Assembly (NCBI GenBank): GCA_918807975.1
Contig: OU964921.1
Coordinates: 35,924,498 to 35,988,497, forward strand
Length of the DNA stretch: 64,000 nt
DNA from: Aplidium turbinatum
Taxonomy: Eukaryota; Chordata; Ascidiacea; Aplousobranchia; Polyclinidae
Direction of reading: 5' to 3'
Shown: one piece after another, positions 42,401 through 54,400 of the stretch
Layout: the number at the start of each line of letters is the position of its first letter
Position numbering within the stretch: the stretch's first letter is position 1
Made by a program: the position numbers and the translations under genes
The notes under the pieces: model-generated
Seen by the model: only the letters and a program-made list of their open reading frames with translations
Told to the model about the DNA's origin: nothing
The model's database searches: none

Positions 42401-45400
42401 CAGAGTTGAAGAAATTAATCCTGAATGTGAATGGTTGTTGGGGAGTTTTCTCTATCCAATTTTGACAAATTTCTTTTGCCTTGGTAAAAAAAATGTTTTC
42501 CTCAATTTTTGGAACAAATGATCAAGCGTCCTGGTAACCGCCACTAACTACAGTACTACTTAATTATCTCTTTAACTCTTTAACATTCCTTTTTGTCAAG
42601 CAATCGCTTTTATTTTAGGAACTTCAAATTGTTTACCAATAATCGTTTTTCTTTGTACGCTTCCATTACAATGGCAACAAAACACATCAGGTTTCTGCCT
42701 TACGTTTACGTTACGTTTACGTTACGTTTACGTTACGTTTACGTTACGTTTACGTTACGTTTACGTTACGTTTACGTTACGTTTACGTTACGTTTACGTT
42801 ACGTTTACGTTACGTTTACGTTACGTTTACGTTACGTTTACGTTACGTTTACGTTACGTTTACGTTACGTTTACGTTACGTTTACGTTACGTTTACGTTA
42901 CGTTTACGTATTTTCAACTCACTCTTCACATTCTTCTTTTTGACCAAGAACTTCAAGAATTTCCTCTCTACATCTATCTTGGTAATCTTGGTGGCGTGCA
43001 AGGTTGAACAACACCCAATTAATAGCTGTATAAATATGAAAACAGATGTAAAATTAACTAGATATCATGCAGTATATTAAGTTTTTAAAGTGATATGTTA
43101 GTTTTTTGAAACTCTGTTTCTGAAATTGTTTAAAATACGCAGTGTCATTACTTTTACGTCAACTAACTTACAGAAACAATAAAAACTGCAAATAGACTGG
43201 GGACAATTTTAAACCAACCTTTCTTCAATTAAAGCTCACACTCTACTGTGTATGTCTTGAATGAAAAATATTTATTCCCAATTTTCGGACGTCAAACCTA
43301 CTTACTGTGTTTTTTAGCCTAAGCCTACATGTTGGCTTCAATGGGTAGGCTACTAAATGAAATCATTTATATCAAAACAACCTGGAGGCATGCTCAGAAC
43401 GTTTTTTATCCAAAAGCTTTGTTTGGCTTTGTTGTTGGTATTGCATTCTCTTTGTGATATGATTGCCGTTTATTGTATTGTTTTGTATAGCTATATAAAC
43501 AATACAATGTAGCCTAATGTTCTTCAGTGAATATCCGCGATTTACCTTCATGTTCAAAATATTTGCAAACCTAGCAAGAGTGCTCATAATCAGAATTGAG
43601 ATGCAAATGAACTCGAGAAACAAATTGCAACAGTTGCAATTTATCCCTACAACACAAAACAATGCTTATACATAAAAGTTTACCCGAAGAAGTCGTATCT
43701 TGTCCGGCACCAAAAAATGTTACAACTTCGTTGAAAATTTCTTCGTTTCCCAAACCTTTTCCATTTTCATCCTTGCATAAAAAATTTTACGTTAGGCCCA
43801 TTAACTTAAAAAAACGCTTGAGATGGAAGTATGAGAGAGATTCACTGTGCTTATGTATCATTTAAGTAAAAAAAAAATAGGACTCACTGCATTAAACAGC
43901 CAATCTATTGATTGCAAAAACGATCTCACTGAGATTGTGGCATGAGGATTCGCGCTAGGTTATTTCACTGTCTATAATGTAGGCCTACTGCATGTAGGTT
44001 TGGTAGGTTTTCGGATATAATTGTTTTATTATGGTAAAGCTATACAAACTCGAAATGACCAGATTTATCAGAAAACTTAACATAATAATTTCCTCGATTG
44101 AACACAGCAGCTGTGATCAACGAAGTAACTATAACCTACACTCCTACAGAATGCATATTACCAAACGCATATGCTTTGTAGGTACTGGATAAACTCTCTA
44201 CATCCTAAAGCTTACTAAAAACCCTAGCTGAAAGAGCAGATATACTGTAAATTGCTTTTGGAAACATAAATATTCCACGCAACCATAGCCTGCACACCAT
44301 TGGAGTAGAGCCTACTCAGTACTCATTACCGCAATACGATGACATAACTTGAATTTTTTTCCCCAGTTAATCAATGCACCTAACGCTAGTCATGTTCCTC
44401 TAACACTGAATATTGACACGAAATGGAGAAAAAACGCTGTCAAATGTTTGTTGCCTTGTTCAAAACTAAAAATTTAATTTTGCCTCGAACAGAACTTGGC
44501 ATTTTCTTTGAAAACGTTTTTCATATAACTTATTTATTTTTCAACAACCATAAATTTGATGAGCACAATGAAACGCAAAAATAGATGTTCAACTCTTCTT
44601 ACATCAATATTTTCGTATGCAAATCCTGACCTTTTTGTGTTGTAACAAACATTTTTAAGTGGTTTTCAATCTACAATTACTCTTAGTCTACAATTTATGA
44701 GTTAAAGTCTTGATGTAGCTGCATTAAAATTATTACCAACCAAATTATTTATTTTTGGGTTTTTGATTTACAACAGTAAGTTATGCATCTGACCAAAAGT
44801 CGTGCCGTGCAAGTATAAGTAGCCTACTGCAGAGTACAGACTACAGAGCAGGATTATGACTTCAAAAACGCAAAATTATATGAAGCTCAATTCATACTTT
44901 AGCTTGCATCAAGATGTCCAAAAAGTCAATTTTCTTTCCTTTGTGCTTTCGGAAAATAAGCTGTTCTCCCGTTTTTTCATCTGTGATAACGCTATCCTCT
45001 GACAAGTTGTCTAGAAAGTCGGACGACGCTAAGAGAGCTTGCCTTTGTTTGATAATCTGATAAATTATATGTTAATAAAGGCAATTAAATAACCGTTTTG
45101 TAAAAAAATATAGCTTGTATCATTTATTCATCCTAAAAAGCTAGTTTGTAGTATAAGATTACGGTATATTTAAATGGTCGAAAAGTATAAGCTAAAACAA
45201 AAGATTGTATAATGAACAAGTAGCAACTATTTAAACACCTGAAAGAGACATGTAACTAAAAACTAGAGGAGTAGAATAGATGTGTCTAATCTTACAAGAT
45301 TTATTTAATGGGTATGCAAAAGTTAGATAGATGGAAATGCTGAAATGCTTGACCGTGAAAAATGTAGAAGGAAAATTGGAAAACTACATTTACGGGAGGT

Positions 45401-48400
45401 GAAGTTTACAGGCGACCAGGCAATGATTGAAGTATGGTTGTAAGAATTACAAAGAATTATGAGCAACATCAATGGAGTAGTAAACAAATATTAGATGGAA
45501 ATATAAAAAGACAAAAATACAACGAATTCGTAACAACACAGGACTACTCGATAAACATCATAACAAATTGGCACATGATTGAACAATGTCATCCAATATC
45601 TTGGAAGCGGTGGCTTAGCGTGACAAATTTTTGGGTGCTCACTTTTTCAGTTAACTTTGAGCATACAGTATAGTCTGCTTGGACTTAAAAAACAAACAGT
45701 AGCGCCGACTCGGTTGAATTACACCCAGGGTTTTTTTAACAATAAAGGTAGACTAACGTTTGCTGAAAAAAAAAATGAACACCCAAAACAATGGTCACGC
45801 TCGGAAGCATGCTTACGCAAAATAAGCATTGCTAGAAAATGATAAAGACCCTAATTTAAAAAAATTAGTTACATGTTTCGGAGACGCCTTTCTAACCTTA
45901 CAAACGACAAACGTCAGAAAATCGGAGGCTTGCGGTTGTAGGAAAGAACGGAGTGTTAGCCGGAAAAACATCTCATGAATACACAGTTTTGACAAAACGA
46001 GAGATATAGTTCAAACCATAAAAAGAACGCAACATCAATGGATCGGACACACTCTCCGAGAAGGTGTTATGCAAGTTGCATGCAAAAGTTATTTGGAAAG
46101 TCAATGGCAAAGAAAACAAAAGAAATGTTAATTTTTTTGTTATGACTGCGATTAGCTATGATAAAATGCACAGGAAAGCAAAAAATAGAAAGATGTGGAA
46201 GAGTAGAACATACTGTATAAGACCTACAGAAAGGCAAAAAACTAACTAACTATATACTGTAGTAACACTTGGAAAAAAATAACCTTTTTTACTATTCTTT
46301 CATAAAGAGCCGCTCCTTTATTGTATCTACGTCCAGCTTCTCCAAAGCTTAACATCCAGGTTGCTCCCAAAAGTGAATATTCTGCTCTCTTCATGGCGGT
46401 CCTCGACAGCCACTTCATTTCACTTACCAATTGTTTCATTCTAAAAACGTAAAGTTTTACATTCATGATGTCACTTTTCTGACAACAAACAATAACCAAA
46501 CAAAATTAAAACTATTACCAACCGCTGAGTATCTTTACTCATTTACTCAACTCATTTACTCATTCTTGCTACGTATATATGCATATAACTGTTGCAGTGA
46601 CGTACCTACGCAGAAAAATGCTTCTATGAAGCTATGAAATGATAAAGCTTTGGTAGCGAGTTTGCTTTGTTGAACCACAAACAGATAAAATAAAGTGACT
46701 TTAGCGGGTTTAATACGTTTTATTACACAGAGAACATGTCAAATCGCTAAAGTTACTTTGTTTTGTCTGTCTATGAAGCTATAAAAACTGAAGCTTTATA
46801 TTCCTGAGGTGCTTTTTAGGTGTTCTTTTGTCTTCAAATACTTAGTAACATATTTTCAAAAACTAAGTTTTATTTGATTGAAGTTTTGTATGTAAATTCA
46901 CATTTTTATTGCAAGGTAACATAAATTAATTAGGCTACTAATCGCTTTAAATAAATTTCTTGCTACTTTAACCTCAAGGTTAGTTTTAAACGGAGAAGCT
47001 TTGTGCGATCATTACTTTAAAAAGGTCAAAAAAATATTTTGTCTAATAATTTTAAAAACATTTGGCAGCACTTTACCCTCAACTAGTCAGATACACAGCC
47101 CAGTTGGGCAATTGGGCATCTCATAATTTTGTGGATCTCTGGTAAAATTGTAGGTGCATCACATTGTGGCTGTTGCAAGGCAGGTAATTTGATTAGTATG
47201 TCTGTACAGTGAACAACTTCAATCGGGAATAGTTTTTTTTTTTTAATATTGTGATGAGGCTACGCTATGAGCAATCCAACAAACATTCATAACATTTTTT
47301 TGTGATTGCACTAAAATTGCCGTCAAAAGCCAGTTTCGAATAATACTAGTAGGCCTAGACATCATATCGATAAGTTTGGAAATGTAAATACATGATATTG
47401 CAGTTACAAACGTAGGCCTAATTATAAAACACGAAAGAAGCAAAAACAACGCAATTTAGCCAACCAACCATTTTAAAAAAACCTACGAACTACATACAAA
47501 AATATAAAGCTACAGATTTCCATTTCTGGCTTATACTGTTGCAAAAACTTTAAAACAACATTTATTTACAGTTTAAAAAGTTTAAAACGTTTAACAAACA
47601 TAACCAATACAGTTAGAAAATGCATGAAATACACATTTTGAAAGCTTTTTACTCTGGGTTGTTCTCTGCAGTTTGTGACATCACGCACTCCATCATGTTA
47701 AAGTATGCCATATCGCAGATGGCATCTGTAACATTGCACGTTTTTCCAGTTTTCGAAAATTTTTCACATGCGTTCAAAAATATATGACGATTTTTGTTGA
47801 AGGTTTTGTTGTACCTGCAAATATTGTGAATAGTTAATAAAAAGTTAGGCAAAACAGTCGTTTGTGAATTAGACAAAACTCAATTGACTAAAAAAAATCC
47901 TACAACCTAACATTGATATAGCCTACATAGCCGTAGGAGATGGGGAGACAGGGGGGAGGGGGCGGTCGTTCCCCCGCTGAAAAAAAAAATTGCGTTAGGC
48001 TTAATACATAGGTATATTTCTATGCCACACAAGAGTGTTTCAATATGATGGTTTATTTAATTGGGACACAGACACTAGACAGGTCTAAATGCAGGTTAAA
48101 TTTAAGTTAGCCCTGTTTTGCTGCTGTACGTTTTGTTTTCTGTGTTCGTACACAGCCAAGTTGACGACTGTAGAGTTATTATTAAACTGCACTACCTCAG
48201 AGGTTGTGAGTAGTTTTGCGTTTTTGAAAATATATACGCAAAGACAAAATTTTGGCAAACTTTGAAAAATTTGGGCAAATTTTGTTCGCCCTTCCCCCCA
48301 AAATGTATTACACTCCTACGGCTATGTTGATACATCAAAAGTCACTTAATAAGCTAATCCCTGAAAAATACAAAGATTACTGATTGTTCACATCTTTTAT

Positions 48401-51400
48401 TACTATGAGCCCTGTTGCTCAATGCAACAAAGAGTGTAGCCTACCAGCCTCATTTTTTTTTTTATCATAAATCGATTTCGCTATCACAGCATCCTCAGTA
48501 TGATCAAGTCAAGATCCTTTTACTAACTTATTAGTTACTAGTTTGGCAAAAATAACTGCAACATATTTTAAAACACTGCGATAACCTAGATTAAAATAGA
48601 TTAAAAAAAGAGTTTAATTCAGTTTGAAGGATGATCATTGATCAACTCCATCTAAATCTGGAGTTCTTAAAGATAAGTGCATGAACCATTAAGGGGTGCG
48701 ACACCTGTTTTAAGGGGATGCGGGGAGGAAAAACAATCTGAATTGTATGCGACAATTACTTTTCAGTCAATTCTAGAAGGGGTGCGAAATCTGGCTGGTG
48801 ATTTTAACGTGGTGCCAACAAGGTAAAAGGTTAAGAACCACTGTCGTGCATAAACAAGGCGATCTCTATAACAGGCCTGGACACCATGCGCCCCCAGTCA
48901 AAAACTGGAGGCGGATGGTATAAATACACATTTTTTCAATAAGACTACATATTTTTGGAGTCAAGATATTTTCTGCTGAGCATGGGTTAATAGCAACTAT
49001 TTGGGGGTGATGCAGGCTGTTTATGACATCATAATAGTGTAATATGATAGAAGATTATAATATTTTGTTTAATTGATGCATTTATGTAATATATACCTTG
49101 TAAATGAATGTGCCTTGCTTGTTGGCAGCACAAAACAGAGAATAACACAAAACCTTGAAACTACTGTTACTCAGCTTATTGCATTCCACATAGAACAGGA
49201 ACAACCAAATTTTTCAGTTCACAAGCATCTATTAATTAATACAACAAACTTCGTACCTCAAACACCCAACATATATAACATTGCCAAATGCTTATTAACA
49301 CATACGGTATATATATATATACTTGATATGCAGCTTCTACCTTTTTAGGCCAAACTTGTACATTTGACATACAGTTCTCAAGGGAATCACTTAAATACAG
49401 TTAGGTTGTGACAATATTGTTTAATGTTATACATGTTGGGTATACAACATCAGGAACATCAGAACATCAGAACATCAGAACAGTATACAACACATACAAC
49501 ATCAGAACACATATCAGGGGGTTGCTGTGTTACCAAATACAAGGCCAAGAAGTTATGTGTTTTTAGAATCACAAGTTTTCAGAATGAACAGTTTGTTAGT
49601 AGTGTGCTGTGTATTGTAATTACTAATTAATGTAACTTTAACAGTTTCTGAGATGGTTCTTTGCATGACAATGGAGTCATTGCTTTGCATAACTTATTGA
49701 GCAAAATATTGGACAAAGTGGTACAATGTAATGAAGTCAGGAGCAAAATGGTTGGAACGCCTGGTTAACCTAATCAAAAAATAAAGAGCCCAAAATGTAG
49801 ATACCAAACTCATGTTCAGCAATGCTGAACATGAGTTTAGTATCTACATTTTGGGTAATGAAGTCATATTCATAAAAATCTCTTACATATATATATGCTA
49901 AAAAATTGTGCTAAGTGACTTTTTTGTTAAAATCTTCAGCTGAATGTCATTGTCAGATCTTACAACATCTCTGACTTGATCCTTAAAGCACAAATTAGCT
50001 CCTAACCCTTTCACATTGACAATCTTCCAAAACTGTGAAATAACATTTTTATGAACTTATTTTTGTGTTTTGTCAACCAAGGTTTGTTTGAAATTGTTTC
50101 AAAATGTTTAAAAAATACCTAATGACTTGGTTTCGATCACATATTGTATCACCAATATGTGAACAGCACTGCTCAAGTTTATCAATAATAATGATGATTT
50201 GATCATATTGAAAGTCTGCCGTTAAATGATGAACTGGTATCATTTTTAATAACAATTCATGATCGCCAAAAAACACTTAACCATAACTGCTAGAACAGTG
50301 GTTTCTAATTGTTTAGAATTATATTGAGCTTTCTAAAAAAAAATCTTCCGTGGTAAGACATACTGTAGGCTTGACATAGGCCTATATTTCGTTTATCAAA
50401 AGAAATTACCGTACTTGTTTCTGGCGACTCTGCAATGCATCTAAAATAGTGTTTAAGTTAAAACCTTGCATATTATTAACTTTTGATGCAATTCTAGTAA
50501 GAGCGCTCTCTCTTGCTTCACTATCCTTGGGTAAGTGGTACATTAAAATTTGTTTATTTCCATCGTAACCAGATCTGCATCCAGTAACACAACACTTTCT
50601 GCCCAATCACATTTGGGCTAGCAGTGTCTCTAAACTACGAAACATATATGTTACTTTCAAAAGCACACAATTTAGACTAATTAGGTTGGATTCAATTTTA
50701 ACTCATGTACTAAACATATCTAACACATTTGCCTGCTGGCCTATGCAGCTTTACTGACAGGCTAGCTAATCAAGGTTCCCACATAAAAACCTCAAATTCT
50801 CTGAAAAAACTGCAGTGCCTAGTTTAAATTTATTGTTATTGAGCATATTTAGCTCCCTGAATAACAATGCACTCGCAAAAACCAAAAGCACTTTGTGTGA
50901 TAACTAAAAACCTCGCTTCAACCATCCGCCTCCAGTTTTCGACTGGAGGCGCGCGGTGTCCAGGCCTGTTATAGAGATCGTCTTGTGCATAAACTACTAC
51001 TTAGTGCATTCAAGCAACGCATTTCAATCACTGAATTCAATGTGTTGTTTACTTGAAGGACGATAAGCTATTTGTGGTGGGGTTTTCTCACACTTGGTTA
51101 GTTCAGCAATGCGAAATGAATGGACTTTTACGCTTACAATTAAAACAAGGAATTTCTTGTTATTGCATATCTAGAGTCTTCATAGAGTATTTGCAAGATC
51201 TATCTCTTTGAAAAAGCGTCTTAGAATGTTTTTACTTTTTTAGTTCAAAGAAGTGAAAGCTTTACATACTCTTCTTTTTTATTTAAAATAAAAATTCCAA
51301 TTTAAACAAAATTGTAATTTTGTCATTTTTGTGCACATGTCATGAAGGGACGCCCAGCTAGTGCTATTAGCATAACGTCAAGTATGAGGGATGATTGGTG

Positions 51401-54400
51401 ATGCAAAAACGGTAAAAGTCTCATAGTCAGTTATTGAGCTTTGGGGAATGAAAAGATAAGGTTCTCATAATGCTTAGCCTTTGGAACTAACGAGAGTAGG
51501 GTAGTCGGTTTCTTTCTCTCCACCGCCTTTCTTTCAGCAACTATGCTCACCCAATTTATTACATCCTGGGTAGAGGTGAGCGGTGTTTCTCAATACCCAG
51601 CTTAATTAAGTCGTGTGTCGAACTAGGTTCGCATATTTGGAAAGCCAACGCCTTATTTGCTGCGCCATCCCACCGCATTGGTAAAGTAAGTACGGTACTT
51701 CAAAGTATGATAATTTTTTCCCCAATATTCATGGTATTGAATACGGTTAAAAAGCAATGTTTATAGCATTCAACAGAGTTGCCAGGCGGCTTTCAGTTTG
51801 GGCATAAACCGATAAATTCGCATAACTTTATATGCTGCGTTCGACGGCTAGCAAAATATTCGGACATTTATTTGGACCAATGGTTAATTTCTTGTGACAT
51901 CAGTAAAGTGATGTGCCACGAATGAAAATTTTTTTACCTGTTGTTCTGAAATGTCCGAATTTCAGATTAATATTTCCGAAATTTTTCAAAATTATCTGGC
52001 AACTCTGATATTCAGATTGTGAAACTTATTTCAAGTAAATCAAATATTTAAATTAAACTTACTCTTTCAAAATCTCACAATGGAACACTGGGGTCAAAAG
52101 CCTGCGGTGTCTCTTCCATACATCTCCACTTGATGTTACCAACCCATCTTTAAATTCCGCTCCAAATATTCGAACATAATAAAATGATTTTGGATCTGAA
52201 TCAAAGGTGGAAAAAATTAATTGGAAAAGGCGATCTGGTACTACGACACTTCACCAAATGGGCGATCTACCTAATACAGAAGCAATCAGCACTAAGAAAA
52301 CAAATTAATAGTTTTTTTTCTCTACAGTCTAAACCAGTGGTTCTCAACCTTTTTGTTTTGGCGGACCCCTTTGGTACCTTCGAAGCGGTCGCGGACCCTT
52401 AAAAAGAATTATTTGAAATTTTAGTATATCTTTTTTGGAACGAAAAACAACTTTCGACATGTGTTGACGATGACGGCAAGGTAATAAAATAAGTATTTTA
52501 ATAATGTGAAGGACATTACTAAAAGTAGCATAATTTTTGCAAAATATGATCAAAAAATGTTTTCCCCTCGGATGTCAACTAACCTAGTTCTCCTTTTTAA
52601 CAACGATTCAAAGTCCGACAACATCGAATCGACATAAAAACGACAATATTGCCAGCCGATGTAATTTTACACTTTTCGGATTAAGACTTTGTTAAAATAA
52701 ACGCCGGGAATTTCAAACAAGACTTACAGCGCTGGTGATCGCAGATGGATGTATTCCATACAACAGCAAATGCTCCCTCACAATACAACAGTGGTGATTA
52801 TGACGTGCTGACCTAATGCTGCGTCACTCTTTGATACTACATATTTGCGACAGTTAATCCACGATCATTCTGTTGCGAAATCAAATAATTGGCTAGAAGA
52901 GACCGGCGGCCAAACTTGGCCGATTGAGGAGGTAGCACCGGCGGTCATTCAAGCACTACTTAGCGGCCATGGCCGCCGGCTGCTTTAAAGCTTGACAGTA
53001 GGTTACATCAGTATAACATAGCATGATGCCCTTCTTTGTATACCGGACGCTTGTAGATCATTACTCAATACTGTAGTGAGCTAATAGATTAGCATTATCG
53101 CTATATCTTATCTTAAAACTTGAAAAAAAATTGGCCTTTTAGTAAACAAAAGTGCCCTTTTTTTATAATCTTGCCCCCCCAGTCAAAAATTGTTCCGGCG
53201 CCCCTGATTTTGCGTCCGTTACAAACAATTTCTCCCTTTTTTTCATTTCTAATCAATGTTCGTTATAATCTCTGTCATTGCAAATTGTCATTGCATTGAC
53301 TAATGTTTGTATTTCTAAGTTAAGCATTGATCAATAGACTGCTGTCTCAAAATAATTAAGTTGAACAAAGCCTTATAAAAATATTAATTCATTTATATGA
53401 TATTTTTTTCGTTAAGAAACCAATCCTTTGTGCAAACCTTTGTAGGGAAGTACAGTTTGAAAATCAGGCTAATACACAAATAAAGCACAACCTACCAATT
53501 TTTGAATTTCTTAATTTATCAATCATACTGCAAACTTTCACGGACCCCCTGAAATCGCTTCGCGGACCCCTTGGGGTCCGCGGACCCCCGGTTGAGAACC
53601 ACTGGTCTAAACCTTCAAAACATTTGGCTAGGCTAACACGCACAACAGTACTTCAATAAAAGTTATAATTTATGTCGTGGAACCGGTTTTCGTCCAATAG
53701 GATTCCTCAGCACAACTGGATCGAAACGAAAAACTCGCAACAGATTGAACGTGTTTTTGTTAAATGAAACCATTTTAAACCGGAATTTTCTGTTAAATAT
53801 GGAGTTGTGCAAATTGTACTTTTTTTTGTTACTTTCTTACATAAATAAAGGTTGATGAATGTCGAAAGATTAGGCTACTGCTTCCGAGCACTTATGGTAA
53901 CGCCTAGAACAGTGGTTCTTAACCAGGGTTCGATCGAATCCCAGGGGTTCGACGAAGCTGTTGCAAGGGTTCGGCGCGAACGTCCTCTGAAACATTATCC
54001 CACAACCTACTGAATGGTATATCAGCAAATAGTTTTGGCAAATATTGTCCAGCTGAAACTTGATTGCGGCTTACATGATGATGGATGTAAATAAACATTT
54101 GTGTGTTTGACGCGTGATGTAATGATGCCATCTGCATGTAACACAGAATGCAAATATAATTACGCAGGGCCGGATTTAGCTGATGGAGGGCCCGGGGCAC
54201 TTTTAGATCGGGGGGCCCCCATACAAAAAAAAATTTTCGCGCCTAAGGCGCGAAAAACGATCTCTACGTCTACAGTAGCATCAGTCCAGTACTGCACAGC
54301 ATTTTGCAGAAACTTTAAAGGCCAAAAGGAAAAAAAATAACACAAAATCACATTTTAACCACATAGGGGGGCCCTTCAAAAGTCGGGGGGGCCCGGGGCA

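Larger units (their letters stand above)
48855..50985 (-). mobile_element. P-like DNA transposon, 2.13 kb, in intron 3 of P450 gene C
   Basis: Terminal inverted repeats of 65 bases (48855-48919 and 50921-50985) start CAAGRCGATCTCTATAACAG and differ at only a few positions; an exact 8-bp duplication TGCATAAA flanks it (48847-48854, 50986-50993). Each repeat contains a small hairpin (ccagt..actgg inside gcgcc..ggcgg). The minus strand encodes a THAP-type start (50606-50406). P elements have an 8-bp duplication and a THAP transposase, so P superfamily is the best reading; hAT is the alternative because its duplication is also 8 bp. Shorter than full P-like elements and without an obvious catalytic core, so probably non-autonomous. 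Confidence 0.8.

Noticed and set aside
42700-42909. A CRISPR array
   Set aside because: Units are contiguous 11-mers without spacers, in an animal intron.
42593-42943. A 116-codon plus-strand open frame with a YVTFTLRLR repeat
   Set aside because: Produced entirely by the 11-bp minisatellite, which has no stop in this frame.
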